From Basidiobolus meristosporus CBS 931.73 (Eukaryota; Basidiobolomycota; Basidiobolomycetes; Basidiobolales; Basidiobolaceae), in contig MCFE01000521.1 of the NCBI GenBank assembly GCA_002104905.1, positions 1 to 63,062 of the forward strand: a stretch of 63,062 nucleotides of DNA. The letters are read 5' to 3'. The position numbers and the translations under genes are program-made. How positions within the stretch are numbered: the first letter of the stretch is position 1; each line of letters opens with the position of its first letter. Below, in pieces: positions 23,417 through 35,680 of this stretch. The notes below the pieces were generated by a model that had not been told where the DNA came from, ran no database searches, and worked only from the letters and a program-made list of their open reading frames with translations.

Positions 23417-23786
23417 TGTTAAAATATTGGACTTTTTAGTATCATTCAGCAGCTAAAAATTTACCTAACAATTCTAGACTAGTCTTGGTCTCTGTAGGAC
23501 TTATTTGCTGTCCCAACTTTGACAGTGTCTTCACATCTACAATCCAATGATTATACCGCTAGAGTGAAGATTAAATTAACACTTTTTACCAAGCATTTTG
23601 TACCAACCCTGAAACTGCTACAGAATGCTACTGAATGTTAAGAAACCCTCCTTACTTATTATTGCAGCTGTATTATGTCTACAAAGGTATAAATACTGAT
23701 CCTCTTTATGAATAAACAATAGTTCAACCATTAACACTATATCTTGATAGGTTCCATACATCCAAATCACTTCCTAAAATGCAACA
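23417..23786 (+). repeat. Family B LTR (5' LTR of B3)
   Basis: It runs 370 bp from TGTTAAAATATTGGAC to GCAACA and carries the same TATAAATACTGA promoter box as B1. A fold-back end motif (GACTTGTTCCATTG) lies just before it at about 23398-23411. Confidence 0.85.
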
Positions 23787-24815
23787 GGTTATGAGCCCAA
23801 ATAGCCTTAACCTAGTGTAAAGATGACTTCTACCAGCAAACAGAACAATACAAACATCTTCCCTGTAAAGGAGAGGTTTGACAGGAACAACTACAGACTT
23901 TGGATAATCAAGATGCAGATCCACCTTGAGGAAAGACGGCTTTGGAAAATAGTAACAGGAAAGGAAGTTGAGCCCAAAGGAACAGCAGAAGATGTGGAGA
24001 AGTTTCAAGAGAAGGAGAGAAAGGCCTTCAATGCAATATGCATCAATGTGCAAGACTCCTTCATTGGACAAATCCATGCCTCAAATACTGCCAAAGCATC
24101 ATGGGAATCCTTATAGGAGATCTTTGACCAAAATCAGTATCAAGCAAGCTTTATCTAAAACAAAAGTTCCCCAATATAAGGAAGAAGCCAGATGATGACA
24201 TGCTACAACTTATTACAAGAATGGAGACACTTCCAGAAGAACTTTACAGTATTAATGCTGGTGTAGATAATGAAGAAAAGATACTCTGTCTACTTGTGCA
24301 GCCTACCAGACAAGTATGAGCCACCAATACTTTCTTTTGAAAGCAGAGCAGATAACTTAACTATAGACCACGTCAAAGGAAGACTTCTCCATGAAGAACC
24401 TAGATGTAATGATCAAGCAGAGAAAATTGAAGACATTACTTAATTCAGCTCAGAGAGGCAAACAGAAAATAAGGGGAAGCAGCAAAACCAAGAGAAACCT
24501 GGTTGCTGTAACCACTCTAAGAAGCCAGGACACTATGCAAGAGAATGCAAGAAGAAGCAAGCAGGCAAACAACCAAAACTGGAGCAGGCAAACCATATGA
24601 CTACTGATGAACAGTTATTTGTAGCTGTACAAGTGAGTGCAAGTACCAAACTAATGAATGGTATGTTGACTCTAGAGCATTACAGCTTATTTGTGGCATA
24701 AAGGAGCGCTTCAGCAACTCAAAGACTATTCCCATAAGAAAGGTTTATCTGGGAGACAACTCTGCACTGGATGCTACTGCCAGTAGGTCAATACTACTAA
24801 ATTTGAGTGATATAT
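23787..24815 (+). mobile_element. Copia element B3, gag-protease fragment
   Basis: PBS GGTTATGAGCCC (23787-23798) follows the LTR. Gag starts with ATG at 23823 and is very similar to B1, but closes at TAG 24114-24116 and again later. The CCHC knuckle region and protease (from about 24655, with the catalytic Ser codon changed) follow. Sequence similarity to B1 stops at about 24815. Confidence 0.8.
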
Positions 24816-25054
24816 CAGGTAAGAGTGTAGCTATGTTCCCTGCCTCTGAGGTTGACTTGTATAGCTACTTCCCCTACTCCCTCAGATGTTCTATTGCCAC
24901 CCATGAAAAACTTCTTAATTGGAATTCCTTGATATTACACTTGTTCCAATGTAGTGTACCAGGGCATGCAGTGCAGTGCCTGGTTGGTAAGATTAATTAG
25001 TCATAATGTTGTAGCTACCAATAGGCAGAATCTATCTTGCATAATTTTGCATTT

Positions 25055-26175
25055 TGTGGTACAATCTTGCATACTATGGCATAATCTGACACAATGAAGT
25101 TAGCATGGATGATTGTGTCAGCTTGTAATGTTTGCATCACATGCATTATTAGACACCACTACAAGAGTAGGTAAAATCCAGTATTTGATATGTTTCTTCA
25201 ATGTAAGTAGAAATTAATGTATATTACACTGTCAATTTCTTTCATACTTGCCATTTTGGTAACTATCACTCAAATTGGATGGCGTTTCAGTTATTGATTG
25301 GCCTAAAGTATCCTGAGCTGCAAGCCCCAATTGGCTCATTGATCAGCATACAAGCCACCCAATATGCCATCAGGTATCTCATTTTGCACATTAAGTAAAT
25401 TCCTGATATCAGTGATTGGATCAGGTATTATAGCTGGCACACAATCAATTGTGTTGGTGCAAGACAAATCAAATAGCTGCACTGATGTTACAGATGATTT
25501 ATAAGCAGTGAGGGTTCTTATTTATAGTGGTTCTGTCTCAAATGTGAGACCACCTTGATATTACTTATATTTTAATAGTGACCACTAGTTTGCAATGCCT
25601 CAATGTAGATAGCAAAAAAATGTGTTGGGTCAATTATGACAAGTATAGTATTTCAGTGCAATTATGTCATCTTCTCCTGGGTTTTTTGCTCACAAAGATC
25701 ATTGCTGAAGCATTTTGTAATGATTCACATTGCAAAACTAAACTACTTCTTTGTTGACTATCATCTTGCGTACTTGTGTACTGGAAGTCAGCATTTTGCC
25801 TCCTAGTTGATGAGTCCTGAGCCTGAGCTTGGTCATGCAGAATTGCTCTTGATGAAGTTATGGAACCAGCCTGAAGTGCCATGTCCTGATGTGTTCTTTT
25901 ACTTGCCAAAGGCTCCTGTGGTGGAGGCACTTCCAGTAGGTTATTGCTAGTAAGTTCACCAGATGTAATTTGCTGAGGGCCAGGTGTTACAGCTTAAGCA
26001 GGTGCAACTTAACGCATATGCATGACCCTTGACTGAGTGCAATGTGATGCCACTTATTAACACAACTTGGCCCACTCTTGTGGACTTGTGTCTAATCAAG
26101 CAGTTTGGCAAGTTCTGGTAGCTTTGCTCTGAGCTGTACACATTGACCTGGTGTATGGTGCTGTTGTGAAGGGTT
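25055..26175 (-). repeat. Unclassified repeat family E, copy E2
   Basis: The minus strand matches the 3' two thirds of E3. The frame 25930-25667 (87 residues) ends KKPRRR-stop, exactly as the E3 frame does near 34880. Both contain STRRQN and YTS.Q.DSQQ.SSL blocks. The conservation of the C-terminus argues that this was a real protein-coding element. Confidence 0.6.
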
Positions 26176-26189
26176 TTCAGAAATTCCAA

Positions 26190-27665
26190 ATAAGATTATA
26201 TCTTGCAATTCAATGTTCTTGGTGATTGTGTGAGACCCTATAGAGATCCTTTAAGCTTGCAGACCAAATGGAGCTTATCCTGGAGAGCAAACCCATTGGG
26301 CTGGCCTATGTACACATACTTATCCGGTTCTCATTCAAAAATGCAGCTTTCCCATCCATTTGATGTATAAATAGGCTTATATTTGTTTCAATAGCCAATA
26401 ATAATCTGATGGAATCAACTTGACTACCAGAGCAAAGTTCCATGTATAATCAAGTCCCTTTTATGTCATTATACTTTGGTCACAAGTCTTGCTTTACCTC
26501 TTTCATGAAACCATCAGCTTTCCTTTTTTTTCAAGACCCATCTGCAGCCAATTAATTTTGGTTGATTGGTAATATGACTAATTCACAAGTTTGATTTTCC
26601 ATCAGGGGCCTAATACTTCTCAGTCATTACAGATCTCTCTAACTTTGTCTGAGGACTATCTAGGAGCTTCTTTACAGTCTGGGACTCATCAATTTAGAAT
26701 GAATATTGATCTGGCACTATGTGGCACTATCCAGTCAAACAAGTCTATTGAGTAAAAAGTTCTTTTTGGTGTGGAAAGTGTTGAGAGGCTCCAGAGTCAA
26801 TATACCACATCCGAGAATTCTTATTTGAGGTCATATCCAGCACAGGTACAAATAGTCTATCTTCAATTGCTGCTGCATTTTCATATTCATGTTTCTTCTG
26901 CTGACTAACTCTCACTGTGAAGCACTGGTCTGACACATGTCCTTTCCTTTTGCAGTAGTTGCAAAACAGTTTGCTATTGCCTTTGAAGAAACTTGGGTAT
27001 TGCTTTTGTTGGTCATCATAGGTTAATAAAGCGTTTCTTTTTCCTTCTTATTGGCACTTAATTCTCTTAATTTTTTACCCAGGAGTCTTCCATATATGCA
27101 ACTCAAGGATAAATCCTCATGTCTGGACTCTAGGGCTGATACAAGGCCCTTAAACCTGTCTATCAGACTACTCATGATGGTAACTATCACCTCCTTATTG
27201 TTAGTTAGTATGCCCACTGATTACAACTCATCCATCAGCAGGATAACTCTGCTAATTAGATTATTCATCACTTCTCCAGGCAGAATTCTGTGGCAAAGTG
27301 TTTTTGTCTAAGATACATTTTCTAAGCCGCTGAGCATAGCTGATAGGTTTCTTTTAATGCCTTCCAGATATTCTTTACTGTGTTTGCTCTTTAGCATTGA
27401 ATTAGTTACTTGTTTTTGGCATTAAGGCAAATACAATCAATGGCCTGTATTCTTTCTTCCAGTACATTAGGGATTTCTCTACAACTCTCTCAGGAGGGAA
27501 TTCTTCTGCCAGGACAATATAAAAAAGTCCTCTTTCTTGTGGCAGCATCCTCATCTTCACCTTCCACATCTGGCAGTTGGATCCATCCAACTCTTCAGCA
27601 GAGGGGATGTTCCAGTAACCACAATAGTAGACATTGCAGAGAGTGAGAGCTTGGGGCTCATAACC
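26190..27665 (-). mobile_element. Copia family A element A3, rearranged
   Basis: RT N-terminal and linker remnants (26190-26700) are joined directly to protease (26936-26745, WYIDSGASQH) and gag (to about 27640), so the integrase is missing. A short piece of the fold-back family (about 26704-26741, ending CAAACAAGTC, followed by TATTG) sits at the join. PBS GGTTATGAGCCC is at 27654-27665 (minus). Confidence 0.7.
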
Positions 27666-28010
27666 TGTTGTAAGAGTCTTGGATATATTGGAAGTGGTTG
27701 GGAAAACAAGTAGATTATGTGGCTTTCCCTTATTGATAAATGAATGTAAAAGCACTATTTATACTTTACATGGTCTTGGCATAGCAAGTATATAGAATGG
27801 ACTTAGGAAGGTCCAAAAATATGTGTGCAAGGTTTGGGCTGTTTGGACAACTTTTGGAATTTTCATGTTCTGGATACCTGATATTCTGGTGAAATATTCA
27901 GAGCAAGTCTCAACATAGAATTTGGTCAGTATTCTCTAGGATTTGTAGGTAATGATCTGAGTGACTAAGTTAAGTGATCATTTAGGTGGAATTACAAATA
28001 TTTATTTCAC
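27666..28010 (-). repeat. Family A LTR (5' LTR of A3)
   Basis: It starts TGTTGTAAGAGTC on the plus strand and runs 345 bp; the far end is decayed (AATTACAAATATTTATTTCA). Confidence 0.8.
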
Positions 28011-28418
28011 TAATGCCTTTCAGGTATTTTGATGTTTTTGTTTCTGAGCCTTGAATTAGCAGTTTGCCATTGACATTAAGGCAAATGCAGTTAGAGGCAC
28101 TTGGTTTCTTCTGGTACTTTGAGGCATCCTCTATTACATATTTGAAGGGGCCTTCTTTCCCCATATTATTATCTCAGTCACCTCTTTCCTGTATTAGTAA
28201 CTTCATGCTAACCTTCCACACTTGGTAGTTAGATCCAGTAAACTTTTCAGCAGAGAGGAAAATTTAAGTAGCAGCAGTAGTAGAGGTCTCATAGAGTGAC
28301 AGCCTTGAGCTTGTAGCCTGTAGTAATTGTCTTAGGGACACTGGAAGTGATTGAAACAGCAAGTTGATTATGTAGCATTTACTTAATGATTATTGTATGT
28401 AAAAGTAGTATTTATACT
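28011..28418 (-). mobile_element. Copia family A gag plus LTR scrap
   Basis: A gag N-terminal remnant (about 28011-28318) is followed by a degenerate PBS and the first about 100 bp of a family A LTR (28319-28418, TGTAGTAATTG...). The LTR is cut by a fold-back half element. Confidence 0.65.
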
Positions 28419-28806
28419 ATATTTAATTATTTGCCCTAAAGTAAGATCCATACAAAGCATTTATAGCGCCAGATAGTACCAGTGGACCAAGATAGTGCCA
28501 TGCATTTTTGTGACATGTTACAAGCCACAGGAGCTAGATTCAGAGTGCCATGGGTATTGAGCACCTAATGCATGACTTCAATCCTTTTGTGCTCTTACAC
28601 ATACTGCACAAAACTGACCTAAAAAAAAGATCAAAAAATGGATTTTCTCCAACACAATGGGTGAAACACAGGGGCAGCTTTGCATGAAGATGCAGAGCTA
28701 TGTATCACACTCTGTGGCCAAGTATAGGCTTACCTGGCCCCTCTGGCAAACTAGGGCATTATTTGGCACTCATGGCTCAATGTGGCACTATACAATGGAA
28801 CAAGTC
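28419..28806. mobile_element. Half of the palindromic fold-back element
   Basis: This corresponds to the spacer plus the right arm of 10963-11694 (TTTGCCCTAAAGTA..., then GCCAGATAGTACC..., ending GGAACAAGTC). The left arm is missing, so it is either a truncated copy or the single-arm progenitor of the palindrome. Confidence 0.75.
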
Positions 28807-29588
28807 TAGTGAGTAAGAAGTTGTAAGTATGATCTACCATGATATCCTTATGAAGTTTGGATGCCCTGTAGAGATTCTATCCAACAGAGGAGCAAACTTT
28901 ATGGCAAAGACATTGGAAGCTTACCTGGAAGTGCAGCACATCAGACACTTGAAAACCTCTGGATATCACCCTACAGCTAATGGAGTCACTGAGCAGTATA
29001 ATGGATTATTTGGAAAAATGCTGACCAAGTATGCATATGGAGCTGTCAGTAGATGGGATGGGTATATAGAGCAAGCATTCTTTGCATGCAGAGTCAGAGT
29101 ACACAACACCACCCAACAATTGCCATTTTACTTAGTGTATGGATGTGAGCCAAGGATTCCAGGAGATCTCACAAAACCAAACCTTACAGTTACCTTAGAA
29201 GATAAACTCAGTCAGCAAAGTAAACACTAGAAGCTGGAACAAAGATGTCAAGGGGCACAGACCAAAGTAGCTCAAAGTGCAGAAAAGATGAAGCAGAGAT
29301 TTGATAAGATTATAGCACCGGAAGCATTGACAGTTGGAAACTTTGTATTGCTAAAAAACATCACTTGGGAGAAGTTTGAGCCACAATGGGCAAAACCATC
29401 CAAGATCATGAGAGAATGTCCATTTGCAACTTACCAACTAGTGGACAAACAAGGCAATATCTGGGAAGACTTAGTGCATAGGGACAGACTCAAGCTTGAA
29501 AGACTTGCTGATAATACCAAACCGTCAAGATATTGGTATCACAAGAAAAGAGATTCAGGAGAACCCTCTCAACTTTAGCAGGGGAGAA
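28807..29588 (+). pseudogene. Ty3/gypsy integrase C-terminal half (element G1)
   Basis: The frame 28829-29578 covers the integrase core (MKFGCPVEIL, then SNRGANF where DRG.NF is usual, HPTANGVTEQYNG with the catalytic Glu) and the C-terminal domain (VGNFVLLKN...FEPQWAKPSKI...LVHRDRLKL). One in-frame TAG lies at 29228-29230. The second catalytic Asp appears changed to Asn (AAC). A polypurine tract CAGGGGAGAA (29579-29588) abuts the LTR. There is no chromodomain. Confidence 0.85.
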
Positions 29589-29957
29589 TGTTATGATCTG
29601 CTGCTTGGAAGTTTAAGTTAGATCAGCTTTTAGTCAAATCAATTAGTTATATGTTTAGCCTATCAGTATATCAGTATTATCTATGAAATCAGTAGCATTA
29701 GTCAGCATATGAATCAGCAGATCCTTATCAGACAGAAATAGATATATTAGGTGGGATCTTATTGGGTGATAATGATGCAATCAAGTGAGTCATCAGCCAC
29801 AGCCTACATTAGGAAATACAATTAGTCAGCAATTGATCTGGCAAAATGTATATAAGGAGCTGTTGGAATCTTAATAAAGTTCAGTTCAAGATTTAATGAA
29901 TACAATACTAGCTATACTCCCTATTCCTCTACAACTCTTACACCAAGATTTGTAACA
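29589..29957 (+). repeat. LTR of gypsy element G1
   Basis: This 369-bp LTR starts TGTTATGATC and ends GATTTGTAACA, with TGTTA/TAACA inverted ends. It contains a TATATAAGGAGC box at about 29849. Confidence 0.8.
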
Positions 29958-30560
29958 ATAGTCCACTTACTAGCCTATGATGTGATATTCAGAAGGTATT
30001 CTGCTGGCCTTTTCTTAATTCTTTCCAAGAGAGTAAAACCAAGCCTCTGGTATTGGTTTCACACTGCTTCTGTAAATATTACATAAACTGCTCAGATAAA
30101 AAACTATGACCAACTATGTAATAACCTTAACATATATTTGCACCTACCACAACTAACATACTTCTATATCCTCCACATTCAGGCTTTTTAGTGTGATATT
30201 TGCAGAGTAACTGTATGCCTTGTATTGCTGGTAATATTTACTTTGGGCAAACCTATGTTTGGTTGTTATTGCTTTTGCTATGCACACCTCCCAGATATCA
30301 ATTGGAAACTGGAGATATGTTAGACACAGGGTATCTGTTGGAGCAAAAGCTTTCCACTGGGAGCAATGCATTTGCTTTTCAACAATATCCCTATACTGAT
30401 GACCAAGTTGTACATGGGCTTTGAAGCTAAATGAGCCCTTCAAGATACCAGAGATATTTGAAAGAATTTGCAAGATATTACAGAGTATCCGCTACCTTAA
30501 GTACTTCTCACAGGCTCCAATTAATATTCATACACAAATGCAACAATAAAAATGCAAAGA
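29958..30560 (-). repeat. Unclassified repeat family R, copy R4
   Basis: The minus strand matches R1. The frame 30473-30153 (106 residues) keeps TKHRFA.S and YYQQYKA. It lies head-to-head with R3, giving a large loose inverted arrangement. Confidence 0.5.
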
Positions 30561-31770
30561 TTGGATGAGCTGGATATGTATTTATTCTAGTGGTGTTCTG
30601 CAGCCATTCCTACCAAGAGTACATTGGAAGCATTGGGAGTCATATGTGGACTTTGTAGGAGTATTTATCCATCAGCAGATCATCAATACCAACTTGACGC
30701 ATCCACAGCTGTTGTGCAAGGAGTTTTTGATAAGATTTGAGCAGTCTACTACAAACATTAAGCTGAACGCGTAGATCTCTGCCGCTACTGTATCCATTCT
30801 TTACTCCCTCTGGCACAGTGTGTGGAGAATATTGGGCTTTGCTTCACCTTTGGGAAGTTTTCTATGGAGCAGATGTGTGGGGAGATAGGAAAACAAGTCA
30901 AGTTGCAGGTACTACCTTATCCCAATCTCATCAAGAATATTACTTTCAGATCCATCATGGATGTGGTGAGTTGGCACATGGAGGACAGCCAGAAAGAGTT
31001 GGAAAATACTGAGGACAAATGTGCACATGGAGACACCTATGCCTATAGCATTAAGAAGCTAAGCAGCTTCAATGCATGGATAATCAGTTAAGTAATGCAA
31101 AGTTGGGTTTGGTGCCACAAGCAGCTAATTTTTATCAGGAAAACTCTACCAAAGTAAGCTGGGTTTCTGTTGGTCACTGGCCAATATCTCCACCTTTCAG
31201 CACAGAATTCACTCAAACAAAAGCCAGAGCGCACCCATAAGGGGGACTAGAATCCATCAGGGAGAAGGAATATATTGGCTAAATACCAAAAGTTCCTTGT
31301 GGATATTTCAGAGGTAGTCATGGCAGAAGTGGTGGCAACCAAGCATATGTTTGCAAGATCTATATGTTGTCAGAAATACAAGGTATATAGCAACATTACA
31401 AGTATAACACTAAAAGCCATTACGCTGAGGTGATAGAAGTATGTCAAATGCAGCAAGTGTGCATTTTTGTAGAGGTTAGTACACAGGAGGCCATAGTTTT
31501 TTTTAATTTGGACTAGATGTGGGATACACAAGGTGGTAGTGAGTAAGCCACTAAAGAGGGTTGATTCTACAGAGGAATATAATATGGCACAAGGGGAGGT
31601 AGAAAAAGGAAATACCACAAGGCAATTAGCTGTAAGCCCCCATTCTGCTGTAATAATAGCATAGAGGCTTGCAATAAGGTCATCAAGACACTGTCAAGTT
31701 TTTTGCCATATAAGGCAATTGAATGTCCTGGCCAGTAAGTGTTGTTGTGTGAGTTTCCTTGCACATATCA
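30561..31770 (+). repeat. Unclassified repeat family R, copy R3
   Basis: Frames 30565-30774 and 30822-31091 (89 residues, ENIGLCFTFGKFSMEQ...) are separated by a stop and a shift. The downstream part carries YW..TKK and ATKHMFARS blocks in broken frames. The encoded protein is not recognised. Confidence 0.5.
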
Positions 31771-31863
31771 TTTATACCTATATCAACTAAAATCTCCTCT
31801 AATAAACTTTATATGAATCTTGTGTCTTCCACTATCCTTGTCCTGATAGTTGTTTAATCACAC

Positions 31864-32617
31864 TTTGGTTTCAGATGTGCTGGTGCTGTGTTGCTGATTG
31901 TCTTATTGTTCAGGTTGAAGGTGTACTTTGGCCTGTGATCCAAACTAATAACAGTGCAAGGGCCAATCCATTGGGGTGTAAGTCATGGGCAAAACTGGAG
32001 GCTTGCAATGGCTTGGTTGTACCACACTTTATTGCCTGGTTTCCACTTTTGTCCCATTAGTGTCTCATTTTTGGGTGGAGGGTAAGGTGCTTGTCAACAT
32101 TTTTGAATACTTTATGTATAGGTGGGCAATATGGTGTATCAACCTTTCTACATAGTCATCATGTATCATCAAGGGGACACCTTCTATTGTCAATCCAGCT
32201 TCTTGAAGCCATTGGGCCTTTGTCCATACTGAACTTTCTATGGGGAGAAACCTGTTGTTTAATTTGGTTTTGTACGCATTGCTAGAAGTGTCAGTGGGAG
32301 CAGCTTGGCCCATGATTGGGGAAGTTCCCAGTGGATCTTCTCTAGTATGTGGCAACATACCTGGTTCATCCTCTTGGTTAATCTGTTGGTCTGGGGGTGA
32401 TATACAGCCATGAAGACCTGTTTCATTCCCATCATTTCACACATATGGGCCACAGTGTTGTTCAGGAAGGAACCACCACTGTCAGACAGGAGTGTCTAAG
32501 GATATCTGTGCTGGCAGATGAGGTGTTCTACAATGAATTGGGTGGTTGTCTTCTGGTCTTTATTTTGGACAGCTTGGGCTTCTACCCAATTTGTGAAATA
32601 ACTGGTAGCAATTATTA
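31864..32617 (-). pseudogene. Ty3/gypsy integrase remnant
   Basis: The minus strand encodes the integrase core end (HMCEMMGMKQVFMAVYHPQTN, with Leu-Thr-Lys replacing the usual GxxER) in frame 32453-32259, and C-terminal segments in 32358-32065 and on to 31864 (KWKPGNKVWYN). The pieces are in shifted frames. It may be the detached integrase end of the G3 element at 36955-38547. Confidence 0.75.
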
Positions 32618-32700
32618 GACTTTTTCTGTTGGATAGTGCCACATAGTGCCAGCCTGCTTATAGTGCTGGATCAATCTGGCACTATCTAGCACTATAATTT
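32618..32700. mobile_element. Fold-back element fragment
   Basis: It starts GACTTTTTCTGTTGGATAGTGCC directly after TATTA (32613-32617), the same target bases as the palindrome at 10963, and breaks off after about 80 bp. Confidence 0.6.
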
Positions 32701-33729
32701 CTACCATAATGCCAGTGGTAGGATACAGTTACTGGTAATTTTACTCAATCTTACTTATGTTGCTCAGAGTGGTTCTTTCCTTGCTTTATTTACTCTTCAT
32801 AATGCTCCAGACACATTTCTCCCAGTGGATGTCTTCTTGTATGAATATACTTTGCATTGATGAGTATCTTAACTATTTTACCTGTTCTGCTGCTTTCTCC
32901 TATATTTGACTTTCTTCTGTATTTACTTGCCAATGAGCTGAATCTCTTTGGATATCCAAATGTATGCTCTACCCTCACTCTGAAATGATTAAATATCTCA
33001 TTTCAGAGCTTCTGCTTCCTGCTAAGCACACCATTCCTTGGCTTCCTATAAGCTGTAATACATCCTAATCTCTGACAATCCTGTCTTATATAAGCCAAGT
33101 CTGCCATACATTTCTCCCCTCTACTGAATTCTGGATGATTTGCTACCCAGAGTGCTTTGTCATGCCTACTTCCGGCAAACAGCCCACTAGACCAGATAGT
33201 GTTACCCTCAATGTCAGACAGTACTTGAAACTACACATAGTGTGCCTTGTACCTGCCAGAATAAAAGTGCCTCTGCACTCTAGAAGGTCTGTTAATCTTG
33301 ACTGGGAAGATATCCAAAATACTCCTTATATAGAACCTGTTGCTGAACACTCTGGCATATGGAAGTCTATTGGAGCGTCTGAACCTAGTACTCCAAGCTT
33401 GCTCTAAATCATTCATACCCTCTGCAAGATGGTTCTCCATTGTTGTCAGCTGGGAATGAAAGCATCCAGGACTTTGGTTGCCATGGATGGTGGGATGAAA
33501 CCTTGTAGGGCAATAGTTCTTGTAATAGCTTAACAAGGGATCTCCTTGAGTAGATTTGGGTAGATGGACCAAAGTACTTGGTATAGATTTACTGTAGTGT
33601 GTCAAAGGGGAATCCAGTGGTAGTGATGGGATTGATGAGAAATGACCATTTGGATGAGTAAGTGATATTAAAATTGGTGGAGGATTGGGCTGAGGTGATT
33701 TGAATTTATTTGGCACAATCAGCTTTATT
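32701..33729. other. Unassigned sequence with one 161-residue minus-strand frame
   Basis: No repeat match was found by eye. The frame 33716-33231 (minus) is uninterrupted for 161 residues and rich in Ser, Pro and Arg, with blocks such as GMNDLEQAW. I recognise no domain. In this decayed region a frame of that length may be a gag relic or chance. Confidence 0.3.
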
Positions 33730-35510
33730 TATCTGATTATCCATGCATTATGATTAAATTGTGTCAATTGCCATGTATCCCATCATTATGTTGCAAAATT
33801 ATCCTCCAACAATGCCTGGGTATTTTTATTGATGTTTTACTCACAAATCTATAATCACATAGGAAATCTGCAATTGATGTGATCTAATCCGTGTCAATGC
33901 AATCCAAGATGCATCATGCATAATATATGGAAAATTCAACAATCACATTAGTTTTAATATGTATTTCATGCAAGACCAGATTGATGCCAATACACCACTG
34001 TATAAGTATCCAAATCTATCACTACAGTCCCTATACCAAGTCTCAACTCATCTTTAGTTCAACCCAGACAAAACCCATCACCCAGCTCACAAGCACAATC
34101 TGGATGGGAAAAGGTGATGTCAGGTCTGTTTGAGTTCTTGCCAAATGATTTCAGTAGGGCCCAAGTGTCTATGGTGAGCCTTCATACAGATATTTGGGCA
34201 CTACTCATTAATCTGGCAGAACTAGATACCTTGGAGAATCAACAGAGATGGATGAACCTGAGTAGAAAGCTGTGGCATGAGTTCTACATCAAGATGCCAG
34301 CAGATGTATGTAAGAAGATATATAACAAGACAAGTATTGAGATCAGGAATGGGCTGAGAGTAAGGGGATATGATGAGGAAGCCATGCAGGAATGATTTTC
34401 CACACAATTTGCCCAGTACGGAGCAAAACTATCAGAACCTGCCAAACTGCTCAAAACAACACAAGTCCATTGGAGCGGGCCAAGTTGCATCAACAAGCAG
34501 CATCACATTGTACTCAGCCAAGGGCCATGCCAGTGCATCAGGTCACATCTGCATGTGCCTTTACACCTGACCATAAGCAAGTTTCTTCTGGTGAAGTGAC
34601 TGATGATGACCGACATGAAGTGCCTCCCCAACTTAAGCCTTTGGTAAGGAAAGGAACGCATTAGCATGTAGCACTCCAGGCCAGCTCAATTGCATCATCT
34701 GGAGCAATTCAGCACAGCCAAGCTGCAGCATTGCACTCATCAACTAGGAGGCAAAATACTGACTACAAATACACAAGTAGCCAACAGGATAGTCAACAAG
34801 AAAGTAGTTTAGGTGTGCAAAGTGAATCACTACTAAGTGCTTCAGTAGTAATCCCAGTGAGAAAAAAGCCTAGGAGAAGATGATGCAATTGCATTGAATT
34901 GCTATTATTTATAATGATCCAAACAACACATTTTTTTTTGCAATCTGCATCAAGCCATTGCAAATCAATGATCACTAAATTTTTGATATAAGCAATATCA
35001 AGGTTGTCTCACATGTGAGACAGGACCCCTGTCAATAAACACCCTGCATGTATATACATCCTCTGTGGCACCAGTGCAACCATTTGATCTGATTTGCACC
35101 CATATGATTGGCTGCATGCTAGCTATGACCCCTTGTCCAATCACTAGGATCATGGATTTACTTGCTTAATGGGCAAAATGGGATATTTGAAGGCAAATCA
35201 GGTAGCTTGAGTATTGGTCAAAGAGCCAATTGGGGGCTGACAGCTTCTGGATACTTTTGGACCAATTCACCACTGAGATACCATTCAATTGCAGTGATGG
35301 CAACCAGAATAGTAAGTATTGGTAAAGTTTATTGTGTGATATGCACTTATTTCCATTTACATTAAAGAAACATATCCAAATACCAGATTTTACCTACCAT
35401 AATAGTGGTATCCAATTGCGCATGTGATGCAAACATGACAAGTGGGCTCAATCATTTGTGCCAACCTCATTGTGTCAGATTGTGCCATAGTGTGCACAAT
35501 TGTCACACAT
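33730..35510 (+). repeat. Unclassified repeat family E, longest copy E3
   Basis: This is the reference copy for the family. The frame 34114-34395 (93 residues, ...SRKLWHEFYIKMPADVCKKIYN...) is followed, in shifted frames, by a Ser/Gln-rich stretch ending KKPRRR-stop at about 34880. About 600 bp of non-coding tail then contain CTCACATGTGAGAC. The tail and the KKPRRR end are shared with E2 and the 5' part with E1. No LTR, inverted repeat ends or poly(A) are visible, so the class is unknown. Confidence 0.6.
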
Positions 35511-35680
35511 GTGCAAGTCCCACAGGGTACTTCCCTCTTCATTTAAAGCAGATTACATCCTTGTAGCCATTGCTGACATATACTTGGCAAACATGGTGCA
35601 AGTCCCACAGGGTACTTCCCTCTTCATTTAAAGCAGATTACATCCTTGTAGCCATTGCTGATGTGTACTTGGCAAACAGG
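35511..35680 (+). repeat. 85-bp tandem duplication
   Basis: Two adjacent 85-bp units (35511-35595 and 35596-35680) starting GTGCAAGTCCCACAGGG are nearly identical, with only a few differences near 35575 and at the unit end. The duplication is young. Confidence 0.9.

Noticed and set aside
35511..35680. Tandem repeat considered as a CRISPR-like array
   Set aside because: There are only two direct units, no spacers, and the sequence is eukaryotic.
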